Shown: positions 18,298-27,527 of the stretch, piece by piece
Layout of the letters: each line of letters opens with the position of its first letter
Position numbering within the stretch: the first letter of the stretch is position 1
Assembly: GCA_019117485.1 (NCBI GenBank)
Contig: DWZQ01000032.1
Location: 1-41,806 of the forward strand
DNA: 41,806 bases
Direction: 5' to 3'
Source of the DNA: Candidatus Agathobaculum intestinipullorum
GTDB taxonomy: Bacteria > Bacillota > Clostridia > Oscillospirales > Butyricicoccaceae
Translations under genes and position numbers: made by a program
The notes under the pieces: model-generated
What the model was told of the DNA's origin: nothing
Databases searched by the model: none
The model's input: the letters and a program-made list of their open reading frames with translations, nothing else

Positions 18298-18657
18298 TTA
18301 AAACTGCAGGCCGCCCTCACGGGCGCCTTCCGCGAGTTCCTTCACGCGGCCGTGGTACAGGTAGCCGCCGCGGTCAAACACGACGCACTCAATGCCCTTG
18401 GCCTTGCAGCGCTCTGCAACCAGCATGCCAACCTTCTTGGCTGCATCCTTGTTGCCGCCGTACTCGGTGAAGTCCTTCTCGGCAGTCGAGGCGGAAACGA
18501 GGGTAACACCGGCGACATCGTCGATGACCTGTGCATAGATGTTCTTGGCGGAACGATAAACGTCCAGACGCGGACGCTCGGCCGTGCCGCTGATCTTTGC
18601 GCGAACGCGCTTGTGGCGCTGCAGACGCGCCTTGTTGGAATCCTTCTTCGAAACCAT
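18298..18657 (-). CDS. rplR: 50S ribosomal protein L18
   Basis: L18 binds 5S rRNA with L5. The 119-residue protein starts [20 protein letters not shown] and contains the family blocks [20 protein letters not shown] and [20 protein letters not shown]. Spacing of 18 nt on both sides fits the operon. Confidence 0.98.
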   Translation of the reverse strand: MVSKKDSNKARLQRHKRVRAKISGTAERPRLDVYRSAKNIYAQVIDDVAGVTLVSASTAEKDFTEYGGNKDAAKKVGMLVAERCKAKGIECVVFDRGGYLYHGRVKELAEGAREGGLQF

Positions 18658-18675
18658 GATTCGCCTCTCCTTTCC

Positions 18676-19221
18676 TTACTTCTTCTTCGCGCCGGTCTTG
18701 CCTTCCTTGCGGCGGACATACTCGTCAGCGTAGCGGATGCCCTTGCCCTTGTAGGGTTCCGGCGGACGCTTCTCGCGGACTTCCGCAGCAAACTGGCCGA
18801 CCTTCTGCTTGTCAGGACCGGAGATGATGATCGTGTTCGGGTTGGGAACTTCGATCGTGATGCCGTCGGTTTCGCTCATGGTGACCTGATGCGAATAACC
18901 GAGGTTCATAACCAGATCCTTGCCCTGCTTGGCTACACGGTAACCGACGCCCTGTACGCTCAGTTCCTTCTTGAAGCCCTCGGTTACGCCGACGACCATG
19001 TTGTGAACAAGCGAACGGGTCAGGCCGTGCAGGGCACGGTTTTCCTTGTTGTCGTTGGGACGGGTAACAAGGATCTCATTCCCCTCCACCGCGACGGTGA
19101 TGTTCGGGTGGATTTCGCGGGTAAGGGTTGCCCTTGCGCCCTTGACCGTAACGACGTGGCCGTCGATCTTGACCTCCACACCGGACGGGATGGCAATCGG
19201 CATTCTACCAATTCGAGACAT
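18676..19221 (-). CDS. rplF: 50S ribosomal protein L6
   Basis: The 181-residue L6 begins [20 protein letters not shown] and ends with the conserved KPPEP-type segment ([20 protein letters not shown]) and a basic tail [10 protein letters not shown]. It has two repeats of the same fold and binds near the sarcin-ricin loop. It lies 14 nt after rpsH and 18 nt before rplR. Confidence 0.98.
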   Translation of the reverse strand: MSRIGRMPIAIPSGVEVKIDGHVVTVKGARATLTREIHPNITVAVEGNEILVTRPNDNKENRALHGLTRSLVHNMVVGVTEGFKKELSVQGVGYRVAKQGKDLVMNLGYSHQVTMSETDGITIEVPNPNTIIISGPDKQKVGQFAAEVREKRPPEPYKGKGIRYADEYVRRKEGKTGAKKK

Positions 19222-19235
19222 GTTTTATACCTCCC

Positions 19236-19634
19236 TTACCAAACGAATGCGAGGACTTCGCCGCCGACATTCAGCTCGCGGGCCTTCTTGTCGGTCATGA
19301 TGCCCCTCGACGTGGAAATGATGGCAATGCCAAGGCCGCGAAGCACCTTGGGCAGCTCCTGTGCGCCGGCATAGACGCGCAGGCCGGGCTTGGACACGCG
19401 CTTGAGGCCGGTGATTGCCTTCTGGCGGCCGTCCACATACTTCAGCGTGATGCGGATGATGCCCTGCGTGTTGCCCTCAACGACCTCGAAGGACTTGATA
19501 TAGCCCTCATCGAGCAGGATCTGGGCAATTGCCTTTTTCATCTTGGACGCGGGTACGTCCACGCTGGCATGACGTGCATTGCCGGCGTTGCGGATACGGG
19601 TCAGCATATCCGCGATAGGATCAGTGATCTGCAT
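19236..19634 (-). CDS. rpsH: 30S ribosomal protein S8
   Basis: S8 binds the central domain of 16S rRNA and, in other bacteria, represses the spc operon by binding its own mRNA. The 132-residue protein starts [20 protein letters not shown] and ends with the conserved [25 protein letters not shown] block. The frame is open another 31 codons upstream in spacer DNA; AAAAGGAGA 6 nt before this ATG and family length fix the start. Uniquely in this cluster it follows a promoter and a 185-nt structured leader rather than the preceding gene. Confidence 0.98.
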   Translation of the reverse strand: MQITDPIADMLTRIRNAGNARHASVDVPASKMKKAIAQILLDEGYIKSFEVVEGNTQGIIRITLKYVDGRQKAITGLKRVSKPGLRVYAGAQELPKVLRGLGIAIISTSRGIMTDKKARELNVGGEVLAFVW

Positions 19635-19819
19635 AAATGCTCTCCTTTTCAAGAAGTTTGGGGGTAGTGCAGCAATCGGAGCGGGGCTGGGTTGGGTCCC
19701 CTCTTGATTGACCTGTTTGCCTCCCACTTTTCTTTACACTGCCTGTGGCCCTTCCACAGACAGCGGCCGGGGGTAACTGTTTTTTTATAACAGCCGACAA
19801 GCCCGCATGGGCGGGCTAT
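19635..19819 (-). promoter_or_regulatory. Structured 5' leader of rpsH (candidate autoregulatory region)
   Basis: In the transcript, three hairpins can be drawn: GCCCGC/GCGGGC (19801-19816), CTGTT/AACAG around an A/T-rich loop (about 19778-19795) and a 10-bp stem CTGTCTGTGG/CCACAGGCAG (19739-19763). A C-rich single-stranded stretch runs to the Shine-Dalgarno. S8 is a known repressor of spc-type operons in other bacteria, so a binding site here is plausible, but I cannot show a mimic of the 16S site. Confidence 0.45.
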
Positions 19820-19825
19820 CGACTA

Positions 19826-19855
19826 ATTATACCATGCTTTTTTGCGCGTTGGCAA
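19826..19855 (-). promoter_or_regulatory. Internal spc-operon promoter upstream of rpsH
   Basis: TTGCCA and a perfect TATAAT are separated by 18 bases, within an A/T-rich window unlike the surrounding coding DNA. It lies directly after the tandem terminators that follow rpsN. Confidence 0.7.
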
Positions 19856-19910
19856 GCAACAAAGTGCATATTTTTCAGAAATATTCGGCTTTCGTTCCCG
19901 TCAAAACGCA

Positions 19911-19979
19911 ATAAAAAACCCTTTGCCGACAGGTTTCGGCAAAATTTACGAAAAGCGGGCGCTAGGGCGCCCGCTTTTT
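19911..19979 (-). terminator. Tandem terminator-like hairpins after rpsN
   Basis: The first structure in the transcript is AAAAGCGGGCGC/GCGCCCGCTTTT (19951-19979). The second is TTTTGCCGA...TCGGCAAA followed by GGGTTTTTTATT (19911-19944). Two successive structures of this kind suggest that most transcripts from the S10 promoter stop here, with rpsH onward read from the next promoter. Confidence 0.75.
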
Positions 19980-20002
19980 CGTTTCTTTTACAGGCGCAGA
20001 AC

Positions 20003-20188
20003 TTACCAGGAAGCCTTGCGCACACCCGGGATCTGGCCCTTGTAAGCCAGCTCACGGAAGCAAATGCGGCAGATGCCGAAATCACGCAAGTAAGCGTGCG
20101 GGCGGCCGCAGATCTTGCAGCGGTTGTAAGCGCGGGTAGAGAACTTCGGCTTCGCCTGCTGCTTGAGGATCATTGCCTTCTTAGCCAT
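20003..20188 (-). CDS. rpsN: 30S ribosomal protein S14, zinc-binding type
   Basis: The 61-residue protein starts [20 protein letters not shown] and carries both CxxC pairs (CKIC, CRIC), marking the zinc-containing type Z form. It ends [11 protein letters not shown], as in Firmicutes. It belongs to the upstream S10/spc transcript, 15 nt after rplE, and is followed by terminator hairpins. Confidence 0.98.
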   Translation of the reverse strand: MAKKAMILKQQAKPKFSTRAYNRCKICGRPHAYLRDFGICRICFRELAYKGQIPGVRKASW

Positions 20189-20203
20189 GTGGTTTCTCCT
20201 CCC

Positions 20204-20749
20204 TTACTTCGCAAACGGAGCGCCCATCAGGGTAAGCAGCTCCTTGGCTTCTTCGTCGGTGTTCGCGGTGGTGCAGATAACGATATCCATGCCGCGGATC
20301 TTGTCGATCTGATCGTAGGAAATTTCCGGGAAGATCAGCTGCTCCTTCAGGCCCAGGGCATAGTTGCCGCGGCCGTCGAACGCGTCGCCGTTGATGCCAC
20401 GGAAGTCGCGCACGCGCGGCAGCGCTACGTTGAACAGACGATCGAGGAACTCCCACATACGGTCGCGGCGCAGGGTAACCTTAACGCCAACCGGCATGCC
20501 CTCACGCAGCTTGAAGTTCGCAACCGACTTGCGTGCGTGGGTGACGACCGGCTTCTGGCCGGTAATCTGGGTGATATCGCGGACAACGGACTCGATGACC
20601 TTGGAATTACCGTTGGCCTCCTTGCCGCAGCCGACATTGATAACGATCTTGTCGATCGTCGGGATCTGCATCGTGCTCTTATACTGGAACTTCTTCATCA
20701 GAGCAGGCGCAACATCCGCGGTATACTTGGCTTTCATATTCGGTACCAT
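20204..20749 (-). CDS. rplE: 50S ribosomal protein L5
   Basis: L5 binds 5S rRNA and contacts P-site tRNA. The 181-residue protein contains the conserved [40 protein letters not shown] and the loop [21 protein letters not shown] place the start at ATG-GTA-CCG (20749), with GAGGAGG 9 nt upstream; the open frame beyond it is spacer. Confidence 0.98.
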   Translation of the reverse strand: MVPNMKAKYTADVAPALMKKFQYKSTMQIPTIDKIVINVGCGKEANGNSKVIESVVRDITQITGQKPVVTHARKSVANFKLREGMPVGVKVTLRRDRMWEFLDRLFNVALPRVRDFRGINGDAFDGRGNYALGLKEQLIFPEISYDQIDKIRGMDIVICTTANTDEEAKELLTLMGAPFAK

Positions 20750-20769
20750 TGATTGCTTGCCTCCTCTTC

Positions 20770-21087
20770 TTAAAGCGTCTCGCCGCAGTGCTTGCACACC
20801 GTCAGCTTAGCGCCGTTCTCAGCAAACTTGTGCGCGGGGCGGGTCGGCTTGTTGCACTTCGGGCAAACGCGCATCACCTTGCAGGCGCGCAGCGCACCCT
20901 CGCGCTCGACGATGCCGCCGGTCTCGCCCTGACGGCGGGGCTTTACGTGGCACTTGATCATGTTGACGCCCTCAATCACGACCATGCCCTTCTTCGGGTT
21001 TACGGACAGAACCTTGCCGCGCTTGCCCTTTTCCTTGCCGGAAAGAACGACTGCGGTGTCGCCCGTCTTAACATGCAGAGTATTCAT
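20770..21087 (-). CDS. rplX: 50S ribosomal protein L24
   Basis: Starts [20 protein letters not shown] with the KOW motif [20 protein letters not shown], and ends with a C-terminal zinc-ribbon-like part, [14 protein letters not shown]...VCKHCGETL. The 105-residue length is usual. AAGGAGG lies 11 nt upstream of the ATG. L24 is one of the two assembly initiators of the 50S subunit. Confidence 0.98.
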   Translation of the reverse strand: MNTLHVKTGDTAVVLSGKEKGKRGKVLSVNPKKGMVVIEGVNMIKCHVKPRRQGETGGIVEREGALRACKVMRVCPKCNKPTRPAHKFAENGAKLTVCKHCGETL

Positions 21088-21103
21088 ATTCTTGGCGACC
21101 TCC

Positions 21104-21472
21104 TTACAGTACTTCCGGAGCAAGCGACAGGATCTTCATATAGTCCTTATCGCGCAGCTCACGAGCGACAGGCCCAAAGATACGGGTGCCGCGGGGGTTT
21201 TTATCATCACGGATGATGACGCCGGCGTTCTCGTCAAAGCGGATGTAGCTGCCATCCGCGCGGCGCAGGCCCTTCACGGTGCGGACGATAACCGCCTTGA
21301 CGACGTCGCCCTTCTTCACGCCGCCGCCCGGAGTGCACTTGCGCACCGAGCAGACGACTACGTCACCGATGTTGCCATACTTGCGAGCGGAGCCGCCGAG
21401 AACACGGATGACCTTCAGTTCCTTTGCGCCGCTGTTGTCAGCCGCACGCAGAAAAGTTTCCTGCTGAACCAT
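21104..21472 (-). CDS. rplN: 50S ribosomal protein L14
   Basis: The 122 residues ([60 protein letters not shown]) are those of a standard L14, which forms an intersubunit bridge and is the docking site of RsfS. Short spacing to rpsQ and rplX keeps it in the operon. Confidence 0.98.
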   Translation of the reverse strand: MVQQETFLRAADNSGAKELKVIRVLGGSARKYGNIGDVVVCSVRKCTPGGGVKKGDVVKAVIVRTVKGLRRADGSYIRFDENAGVIIRDDKNPRGTRIFGPVARELRDKDYMKILSLAPEVL

Positions 21473-21487
21473 GTTGTGTTCTCCTCC

Positions 21488-21745
21488 TTACTTTGCCTTC
21501 TCGATGATCTCGACCAGGCGCCAGCGCTTATCCTTGGACAGCGGGCGGGTCTCCATCACCTTCACCTTGTCGCCGATGCCGCACTCGTTGTTCTCGTCGT
21601 GCGCCTTCAGCTTGTAGGTGTGCGGAATAACCTTCTTATACAGAGGATGCGCTACGCGATCCTCGATCGCGACGACAATGGTCTTGTCCATCTTGTCGGA
21701 AACGACCTTGCCGACACGCGTCTTGCGTAATGCTCTTTCGCTCAA
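21488..21745 (-). CDS. rpsQ: 30S ribosomal protein S17
   Basis: The 85-residue OB-fold protein begins [20 protein letters not shown] and contains the conserved [20 protein letters not shown] and [10 protein letters not shown]-like stretch [20 protein letters not shown]. It is an early 16S rRNA binder. The spacing of 15 nt on each side is typical for this operon. Confidence 0.98.
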   Translation of the reverse strand: MSERALRKTRVGKVVSDKMDKTIVVAIEDRVAHPLYKKVIPHTYKLKAHDENNECGIGDKVKVMETRPLSKDKRWRLVEIIEKAK

Positions 21746-21760
21746 TTCGTTTCCCTCCTA

Positions 21761-21961
21761 TTACGCCTTCTCCGCGAGCTGCTTCTCACGGATTACGGTG
21801 TTGACACGCGCAATGTCGCGCTTGACCTCAGTGATCTTGTTGGTGTTATCCAGCTGATTGGTAGCGAGCTGAAGACGGAGGTTGAAGAGGTCCTTCTTCA
21901 GGTCGCCAAGCTTTGCGGCGAGCTCCTCGGCCGTCAGTTCTCTGATCTCAGATGCCTTCAT
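21761..21961 (-). CDS. rpmC: 50S ribosomal protein L29
   Basis: This two-helix protein ([20 protein letters not shown], then LFNLRLQLATNQLDNTNKIT) binds near the tunnel exit and is a docking point for trigger factor and SRP. Two tandem ATGs are possible. The second, at 21961, gives the family-typical start MKAS and overlaps the rplP stop as TGATG; the first would overlap as ATGA. Either way translation is coupled to rplP. Confidence 0.97.
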   Translation of the reverse strand: MKASEIRELTAEELAAKLGDLKKDLFNLRLQLATNQLDNTNKITEVKRDIARVNTVIREKQLAEKA

Positions 21962-22389
21962 CATGCTTCACCGCCATTCTTGGTCTCACGGGCAACGAAC
22001 TTGGTCTTGCACGGCAGCTTGTGGCTGGCAAGACGCAGAGCCTCGCGGGCGACCTCTTCGGAAACGCCGGCGATCTCAAACAGCACGCGGCCGGGCTTGA
22101 CGACCGCTACCCAGTACTCGGGCGAGCCCTTACCGGAACCCATTCGGGTCTCGGCCGGCTTCTCGGTTACCGGCTTGTCGGGGAAAATCTTGATCCAAAC
22201 CTGACCGCCACGCTTGGTGTAACGGGTCATGGCGATACGGGCTGCCTCGATCTGGTTCGAGGTGATCCAGCACGGCTCGGTAGCCTGCAGGCCGAACTCG
22301 CCGTTGGATACGAAGTTGCCGCGCATGGCCTTGCCCTTGAGGCGGCCACGATGCACGCGACGGTACTTAACTCTCTTGGGGAGCAGCAT
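21961..22389 (-). CDS. rplP: 50S ribosomal protein L16
   Basis: The 142-residue protein begins [20 protein letters not shown] and has the conserved [20 protein letters not shown] and [21 protein letters not shown]16 shapes the A-site tRNA elbow contact. Its ATG overlaps the rpsC stop (TAATG) and its stop overlaps rpmC, a chain of coupled genes. Confidence 0.98.
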   Translation of the reverse strand: MLLPKRVKYRRVHRGRLKGKAMRGNFVSNGEFGLQATEPCWITSNQIEAARIAMTRYTKRGGQVWIKIFPDKPVTEKPAETRMGSGKGSPEYWVAVVKPGRVLFEIAGVSEEVAREALRLASHKLPCKTKFVARETKNGGEA

Positions 22390-23168
22390 TAGCGGTTGCC
22401 TCCTTCCTGACGGGGTGCGCGACGCTCACCGCGATTGAAGTCACGGCGGCCACCACGGCGGTCGTCACGGCCGCCACGGCGCTCGCGGCGCTCGAAAGCG
22501 GGCTTGGGAGCCTCGATGGAACGGCCCAGACGCGGACCGCCGTGGAGGACCTCACCCTTGTAGATCCATACCTTAACGCCGATGCGGCCATAGGTGGTCG
22601 CGGCCTCGGCAAAGCCGTAATCGATATCCGCGCGCAGGGTCTGCAGCGGGATGGTGCCCTCATGGTAGTGCTCGGTGCGGGCGATTTCCGCGCCGCCCAG
22701 ACGGCCGCCGCAGGAAACCTTGATGCCCTTGGCGCCCATGCGCATCGCACGGCCCATGGACTGCTTCATCGCACGGCGGAAGCCGATGCGCTTCTCAAGC
22801 TGTGCGGCAATGTTCTCGGCAACCAGGGTTGCGTTGGTGTCCGGGTTCTTGATCTCGATGATCGAGCAGCGAACCTTCTTGCCGTACTTCTTCGTCAGCT
22901 CTTCCTCGAGCTTCTTGATGTCCTCGCCGCCGCGGCCGACAACCATGCCGGGACGCGCGCACTGGATCATGATCTTGATTTCGTCGTTCTTTCGCTCGAT
23001 CTCGATCGCCGGAACGCCTGCGTCGTACAGACGCTTCTTCAGTTCCTTACGGATGTTGTAGTCTTCCACGAGGAGGTCGCCGAACACATTGTCCTTTGCG
23101 AACCAACGGGAATCCCAATTCTTGATAACACCGACACGGAGACCGTTCGGATTTACTTTCTGGCCCAT
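22389..23168 (-). CDS. rpsC: 30S ribosomal protein S3 with extended Arg/Gly-rich tail
   Basis: S3 lines the mRNA entry tunnel and has helicase activity with S4 and S5. Present are the start [20 protein letters not shown], the KH domain with [20 protein letters not shown] and the C-terminal domain with [20 protein letters not shown]. At 259 residues it is about 40 longer than the B. subtilis protein. The surplus is a C-terminal tail (from about residue 222) made of Arg, Gly, Asp and Asn, ending [10 protein letters not shown]. Such RGG-like tails occur in some other lineages; here it probably adds RNA contact at the entry site. Confidence 0.98.
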   Translation of the reverse strand: MGQKVNPNGLRVGVIKNWDSRWFAKDNVFGDLLVEDYNIRKELKKRLYDAGVPAIEIERKNDEIKIMIQCARPGMVVGRGGEDIKKLEEELTKKYGKKVRCSIIEIKNPDTNATLVAENIAAQLEKRIGFRRAMKQSMGRAMRMGAKGIKVSCGGRLGGAEIARTEHYHEGTIPLQTLRADIDYGFAEAATTYGRIGVKVWIYKGEVLHGGPRLGRSIEAPKPAFERRERRGGRDDRRGGRRDFNRGERRAPRQEGGNR

Positions 23169-23181
23169 TGATTACCCTCCC

Positions 23182-23517
23182 TTATTCTCTCTCGCCAAGA
23201 ACCAGCGTGATGTGCGAGGTTCTCTTGAGGATTCTGAATGCGCGGCCCTGTGCGCGCGGCATAACGCGCTTCATGATCGGGCCGGGACCGACGTGTACTT
23301 CCTTCACGTACAGCTTATCGGTGTTCATGCCGTGGTTGTTCTCGGCATTGGCAACAGCGCTCTTGAGGAGCTTCGCCATCGGCTCGCAGGCTGCCTTGGG
23401 GGTATTCATGATGATAGCCATCGCTTCGCCCGCATCCTTACCGCGGATCAGGTCGCAGATCAACTTGATCTTGCGCGGGGTCATGCGCACGTTGCGTACG
23501 ATTGCTCTTGCTTCCAT
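23182..23517 (-). CDS. rplV: 50S ribosomal protein L22
   Basis: The 111-residue L22 starts MEARAIVRNVRMTPRKIKLI and contains ANAENNHGMNTDKLYVKEV and the tunnel-lining loop GPGPIMKRVMPRAQGRAFRI, where macrolide-resistance changes arise in other species. No insertions are visible in that loop. Confidence 0.98.
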   Translation of the reverse strand: MEARAIVRNVRMTPRKIKLICDLIRGKDAGEAMAIIMNTPKAACEPMAKLLKSAVANAENNHGMNTDKLYVKEVHVGPGPIMKRVMPRAQGRAFRILKRTSHITLVLGERE

Positions 23518-23534
23518 GTTTCCTTAACTCCTCC

Positions 23535-23816
23535 TTACTTGCCGTTATTGGAGGTCTTGCTGCCCGCGTGACCCTTGTAGGTACGGGTGGGAGCAAACTC
23601 GCCCAGCTTGTGACCAACCATGTCCTCGGTGACGTACACCGGCACATGCTTGCGGCCGTCATGCACCGCGAAGGTGTGGCCGACGAACTCCGGGAAGATC
23701 GTGGAAGCGCGGGACCAGGTCTTGAGGACCTTCTTCTCGCCCTTTTCGTTCATTTCAACGACTCTTTTGATAAGCTCAGGAGCCACAAAAGGGCCCTTCT
23801 TAACGCTTCTGCCCAT
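23535..23816 (-). CDS. rpsS: 30S ribosomal protein S19
   Basis: The 93-residue protein begins [20 protein letters not shown] and contains [20 protein letters not shown] and [20 protein letters not shown]. It is the standard S19 of the 30S head, partner of S13, lying between rplB and rplV. Confidence 0.98.
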   Translation of the reverse strand: MGRSVKKGPFVAPELIKRVVEMNEKGEKKVLKTWSRASTIFPEFVGHTFAVHDGRKHVPVYVTEDMVGHKLGEFAPTRTYKGHAGSKTSNNGK

Positions 23817-23834
23817 AATCGTTTAACTCCTTTC

Positions 23835-24668
23835 TTACTTGCCGTTGCGACGACGCACGATCTGCTTATCCGTGCGGTGGTTCTTCTTGCGGGTCTTGTA
23901 ACCCATCGCCGGCTTGCCCCACGGGGTAACCGGGCTGGGACGGCCGATCGGGCTCTTGCCTTCGCCGCCGCCGTGCGGGTGGTCGCACGGGTTCATAACA
24001 GAACCGCGGACGGTCGGACGGATACCCATGTGACGGGTACGGCCAGCCTTACCGATCTGGACGTTCGCGTGGTCAGAATTGCCGACAACGCCGATCGTCG
24101 CCTTGCACTCGAGGCGGACGTAACGCAGCTCGCCGGAGGGCAGACGAACCATCGCCTTGCCGTTCTCCTTCGCCATCAGCTGCGCGCCAACGCCAGCGGA
24201 GCGAACCAGCTGCGCGCCCTTGCCGGGGTACAGCTCGATGTTGTGGATCATGGTACCGACCGGGATGAACTCAACCGGCAGGCAGTTGCCGGGCTTGATG
24301 TCGGCGTCCTTGGAGGAGACGACCTGATCGCCAATCTTGAGGCCTTCCGGCGCGAGGATATAAGCCTTAACGCCATCCTCGTACTGGATCAGCGCGATGT
24401 TCGCGGAACGGTTCGGGTCGTACTCGAGCGTCATAACGGTTGCCGGCATATCCAGCTTCTGACGCTTGAAGTCGATGATACGGTACTTCTTCTTGTTGCC
24501 GCCGCCGATGTGACGGACGGTGATGCGGCCATAGCTGTTGCGGCCGGCGGTCTTCTTGACCTTTTCGAGAAGGCTCTTCTCGGGCTTCACCTTAGACAGG
24601 CCCTTGAAAGACAGCACAGTCATATTTCTGCGCGAGGGCGTCGTCGGGTTGAAAGTCTTGATAGCCAT
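23835..24668 (-). CDS. rplB: 50S ribosomal protein L2
   Basis: L2 is essential for peptidyl transferase centre assembly. The 277-residue protein starts [20 protein letters not shown] and carries the highly conserved [20 protein letters not shown], including the histidine important for activity. An in-frame TTG four codons upstream directly abuts AAGGAG, so the ATG 12 nt after that Shine-Dalgarno is preferred. The gene is separated from rplW by 374 nt containing repeat copy C, whereas these two are normally adjacent. Confidence 0.98.
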   Translation of the reverse strand: MAIKTFNPTTPSRRNMTVLSFKGLSKVKPEKSLLEKVKKTAGRNSYGRITVRHIGGGNKKKYRIIDFKRQKLDMPATVMTLEYDPNRSANIALIQYEDGVKAYILAPEGLKIGDQVVSSKDADIKPGNCLPVEFIPVGTMIHNIELYPGKGAQLVRSAGVGAQLMAKENGKAMVRLPSGELRYVRLECKATIGVVGNSDHANVQIGKAGRTRHMGIRPTVRGSVMNPCDHPHGGGEGKSPIGRPSPVTPWGKPAMGYKTRKKNHRTDKQIVRRRNGK

Positions 24669-24697
24669 TTGGAATTTCAACTCCTTAAAACTGTTTC

Positions 24698-25037
24698 TTA
24701 TCGGGGTGGCATCCCCATAAAAGCCTGACGGCTTCGGTCGAAACCACGGTTTCGACCGATCATTCCGCTGATCTGCGCGCGCCCTACGGGCACACTTGAC
24801 AGCGGTTTGTATAAAAACCGTGATACATGCTCCCGGTTTTTATGGATTTGCGTTGCAAATCCCATTTCATCCCCCGCTGCGCGGGGTTTATGCAAGTGCG
24901 GCTGCGCCGGACTTGCATCCCACTGCTTCGGGACGCGTGTCCCGAACCGCGTTTGCCGTGCAAACGCGAGGGGGTTATCCAGAAAAGTTTCCATCGGGAA
25001 CTTTTCTGGTATCTAAGGGGGACTGGTCCCCCTTAGA
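24698..25037. repeat. Mosaic palindromic repeat, copy C (longest)
   Basis: At least eight hairpins fill the rplW-rplB spacer. The right half (24927-25037), read on minus, repeats copy B in order: hp1 TCTAAGGGGGAC/GTCCCCCTTAGA (25012-25037), ATAC, hp2 CCAGAAAAGTT/AACTTTTCTGG (24979-25009), GATAACCCCCTCG, hp3 GCGTTTGC/GCAAACGC (about 24949-24967), then hp4 TTCGGGAC/GTCCCGAA (24927-24946). The left half resembles copy D: GGTCGAAACC/GGTTTCGACC (24736-24758), a GCCC/GGGC stem, GCGGTTTGTATAAAAACC, GGATTTGC/GCAAATCC (24844-24861), CCCCGCTGCGCGGGG and TGCAAGT/ACTTGCA. It begins 5 bases after the rplW stop. Confidence 0.85.
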
Positions 25038-25042
25038 GGATT

Positions 25043-25336
25043 TTACATCATGTTCTCAAAAAGCTCGATGCCCTTGGAGTCCGGGGTCAGGGTGACGACC
25101 GCCTTCTTGATGTCCGGGCGCTTGCCGACGTGGACGCCCATGCGCTTCCACTTGCCCGGCAGCTTGATGGTGTTGACCTTGGCAACCTTTACGCCGAAGA
25201 TCTCCTCCACAGCCTTCTTGATCTCGATCTTGCCCGCGTCAGCGGCGACCTCGAAGGTGTACTTGTTGTTCTGGGAGCCCATCATGGAACGCTCGGTGAT
25301 GATCGGCTTCTTGATAATATCGTAAGCGAACTTCAT
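25043..25336 (-). CDS. rplW: 50S ribosomal protein L23
   Basis: The 97-residue L23 (MKFAYDIIKKPIITERSMMG, NKYTFEVAADAGKIEIKKAV, VNTIKLPGKWKRMGVHVGKR) lies at the tunnel exit and docks trigger factor and SRP. Its ATG overlaps the rplD stop (TAATG). Palindromic copy C starts immediately after its stop. Confidence 0.98.
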   Translation of the reverse strand: MKFAYDIIKKPIITERSMMGSQNNKYTFEVAADAGKIEIKKAVEEIFGVKVAKVNTIKLPGKWKRMGVHVGKRPDIKKAVVTLTPDSKGIELFENMM

Positions 25337-25959
25337 TATGCGTACACCTCCTGCAGCTTCTCAACCGCCGCCTTGTCGATGATGAACTTGTCGGCGTTGA
25401 GGATGTCGTATACGTTCAGGGTAGACGCGATCGTCGTGCGCACGCCCGGGATGTTAGCCGCGGACTTGACGACATTGGTGCGAACCTCCGGGGTAACGAC
25501 CAGGCTCTTGCCGGTCGCGTCAACCGCCTTGAGGAAGCCCGCAAAGGACTTGGTCTTGATCTCGCCCATGTCCAGACCGTCGATCACGATGATCTCGCCG
25601 GCAGCAGCCTTCGCGCTCAGCGCGGAGAGCATCGCCAGACGCTTGGTCTTCTTGGTCAGGGAGTAGTTATAGGAACGCGGCTTCGGGCCGAGGGCAATAC
25701 CGCCGTGGGTCCACTGCGGGGAACGGATCGAACCCTGACGGGCACGGCCGGTGCCCTTCTGGCGCCACGGCTTGATGCCGCCGCCACGCACCTCAGCGCG
25801 GGTCAGCGTGGACTGGGTGCCCTGACGCTGGTTGGCCAGATAATTCTTCACTGCGGCGTGAACCACAGCCATGTTGGGCTCAATGCCGAATACGGCCGCA
25901 TTAAGCTCCATCTCGCCGGTCTTCTTGCCGGTCATATCAAAAACTGCTACTGTAGGCAT
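25336..25959 (-). CDS. rplD: 50S ribosomal protein L4
   Basis: The 207-residue protein starts MPTVAVFDMTGKKTGEMELN and contains the extended tunnel loop with STLTRAEVRGGGIKPWRQKG and TGRARQGSIRSPQWTHGGIA. L4 represses the S10 operon in gamma-proteobacteria by binding the leader; the long rpsJ leader here makes a comparable role conceivable. Spacing is 18 nt to rplC. Confidence 0.98.
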   Translation of the reverse strand: MPTVAVFDMTGKKTGEMELNAAVFGIEPNMAVVHAAVKNYLANQRQGTQSTLTRAEVRGGGIKPWRQKGTGRARQGSIRSPQWTHGGIALGPKPRSYNYSLTKKTKRLAMLSALSAKAAAGEIIVIDGLDMGEIKTKSFAGFLKAVDATGKSLVVTPEVRTNVVKSAANIPGVRTTIASTLNVYDILNADKFIIDKAAVEKLQEVYA

Positions 25960-25977
25960 GAGTTGCTCCTCCTTCCC

Positions 25978-26676
25978 TTACTTTCTCGCGGAAGCCTTCT
26001 GCGGGTTCTTGCTGACGCCAGCCTCGCCCTTGGCAACCTTGTTGTTCTTGACGGTGTTCTTGAGCACTACGATGCCGCCCTTCGGGCCCGGTACCGCGCC
26101 GCACACAGCGATCAGGTTCAGTTCCGGATCAACCTTGACAACGTCGAGGTTCAGCACGGTAACCTGCTCGGCGCCCATGTGGCCCGGCATCATTTTGCCC
26201 TTCATGATCTTGGACGGGTCAGAGCACGCGCCCATCGAACCCTGATGACGGTGCATCGGGCCGGCGCCGTGGCTCATCGGGGAGCGGCCCGCGTTGAAGC
26301 GCTTGATAACGCCCGCGTAGCCCTTACCCTTGGAAGTGCCGGTCACGTCGACATAATCGCCTACGGCGAACATGTCGGCCTTGACCACATCGCCAAGCTG
26401 GAAGGTGGAGCAGTCCGCAAAGCGGAACTCCTTGAGGTACTTCTTAAGGGAGTCGCCAGCCTTCTTCAGGTGGCCCTTCTCCGGCTTGTTGAGCTTGCGC
26501 TCCTTGATGTCCTCAAAGCCGAACTGAACTGCGTTATAGCCGTCCTTCTCTTCGGTCTTGAGCTGGGTGACGACACAGGGGCCTGCCTCGATAACGGTGC
26601 AGGGGATAACCTTGCCGTCAGCGTTGAAGATCTGGGTCATGCCGACCTTCTTGCCGATGATTGCCTTATTCAGCAT
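25978..26676 (-). CDS. rplC: 50S ribosomal protein L3
   Basis: L3 nucleates 50S assembly and reaches the peptidyl transferase centre. The 232-residue protein begins [20 protein letters not shown] and shows [37 protein letters not shown] and the following [16 protein letters not shown]. It has about 20 extra C-terminal residues ([20 protein letters not shown]), basic and probably disordered. AAGGAGG lies 7 nt before the ATG. The 123-nt gap to rpsJ contains short inverted repeats such as CCGCG/CGCGG. Confidence 0.98.
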   Translation of the reverse strand: MLNKAIIGKKVGMTQIFNADGKVIPCTVIEAGPCVVTQLKTEEKDGYNAVQFGFEDIKERKLNKPEKGHLKKAGDSLKKYLKEFRFADCSTFQLGDVVKADMFAVGDYVDVTGTSKGKGYAGVIKRFNAGRSPMSHGAGPMHRHQGSMGACSDPSKIMKGKMMPGHMGAEQVTVLNLDVVKVDPELNLIAVCGAVPGPKGGIVVLKNTVKNNKVAKGEAGVSKNPQKASARK

Positions 26677-26799
26677 ACTGTTTTCCTCCTTAAAGGTTAT
26701 TGGTTGACGGCATTTGGCCGCCAACATGACCTCGCCGCGCGTGTCGCGGCAGGGCTTCAAGCAGCCGGTCGGGTTAAGCCGTCTGCCTGTTGACAGAAA

Positions 26800-27111
26800 T
26801 TAGAGCTTGACCTCGAACTCGACGCCTGCCGGCAGGTCGAGGGTGGTCAGCGCCTCGATGGTGGCCTGATTCGGGTTGATGATATCGATCAGGCGCTTGT
26901 GGGTACGGCGCTCGAACTGCTCGCGGGAATCCTTGTACTTGTGTACCGCGCGCAGGATGGTGACGATCTGCTTCTCGGTCGGCAGCGGGATCGGGCCGGA
27001 AACCTTCGCGCCGTTGCGCTTGGCGGTCTCGATGATCTTCTCCGCAGACTGGTCGATCAGCTCGTGGTCGTACGCCTTGAGGCGAATGCGAATCTTCTGT
27101 GCGTTTGCCAT
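26800..27111 (-). CDS. rpsJ: 30S ribosomal protein S10
   Basis: The 103-residue S10 begins [20 protein letters not shown] and contains [20 protein letters not shown] and the [12 protein letters not shown] block that also binds NusB during antitermination. It is the first gene of the S10 operon, preceded by a 359-nt leader. Unusually, no str-operon genes (fusA, tuf) lie upstream; an anti-sigma gene does. Confidence 0.98.
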   Translation of the reverse strand: MANAQKIRIRLKAYDHELIDQSAEKIIETAKRNGAKVSGPIPLPTEKQIVTILRAVHKYKDSREQFERRTHKRLIDIINPNQATIEALTTLDLPAGVEFEVKL

Positions 27112-27470
27112 GGTGGTTTTTTCCTCCTCGTATGTGTGCCATACATTAAATAATGTCTTGACTCGCTACGGAGAGAAACTGCAACCCCGCCGTGTGTATC
27201 ACGCGCGGGCATGAAAATAACCGGGCACACTGATAGTGTAATGATCCGGTCACAATAAGAAACGCAAGTGGTTCGGACTATCGGCTTGGCGGCGCACGCG
27301 CCGCGAGTCCCGAATTTGCGCACGAACATTGCATTTTTGCCGATGGGCGCAAGCGCCCCGGCTGATAGCAGTTATCTCAACCGCCCGATTGTCGGACCTA
27401 CTCCGCCGAAGTTACCTGCCTTACGCAGCAATCTCCGGCATCATCGCGTTTTTCCCGCTTTTCGCAGGTG
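27112..27470 (-). promoter_or_regulatory. Long structured 5' leader of the S10 operon
   Basis: About 359 nt separate the probable transcript start from rpsJ. The transcript contains GGGCGCTTGCGCCC and a large arm GGACTCGCGGCGCGTGCGCC... closing with AGTCC, plus other short stems. No ORF with a good ribosome binding site is seen. Such leaders usually carry autogenous control by a ribosomal protein, but I recognise no specific published leader class. Confidence 0.5.
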
Positions 27471-27477
27471 CTTCTAT

Positions 27478-27506
27478 AGATTACTACAAGCATATCCCAA
27501 AGTCAA
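27478..27506 (-). promoter_or_regulatory. Promoter of the S10 operon
   Basis: TTGACT and TAATCT are separated by exactly 17 bases, in the most A/T-rich part of the spacer upstream of rpsJ. Confidence 0.7.
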
Positions 27507-27527
27507 GCGGTTACACAAAATTTCTGC

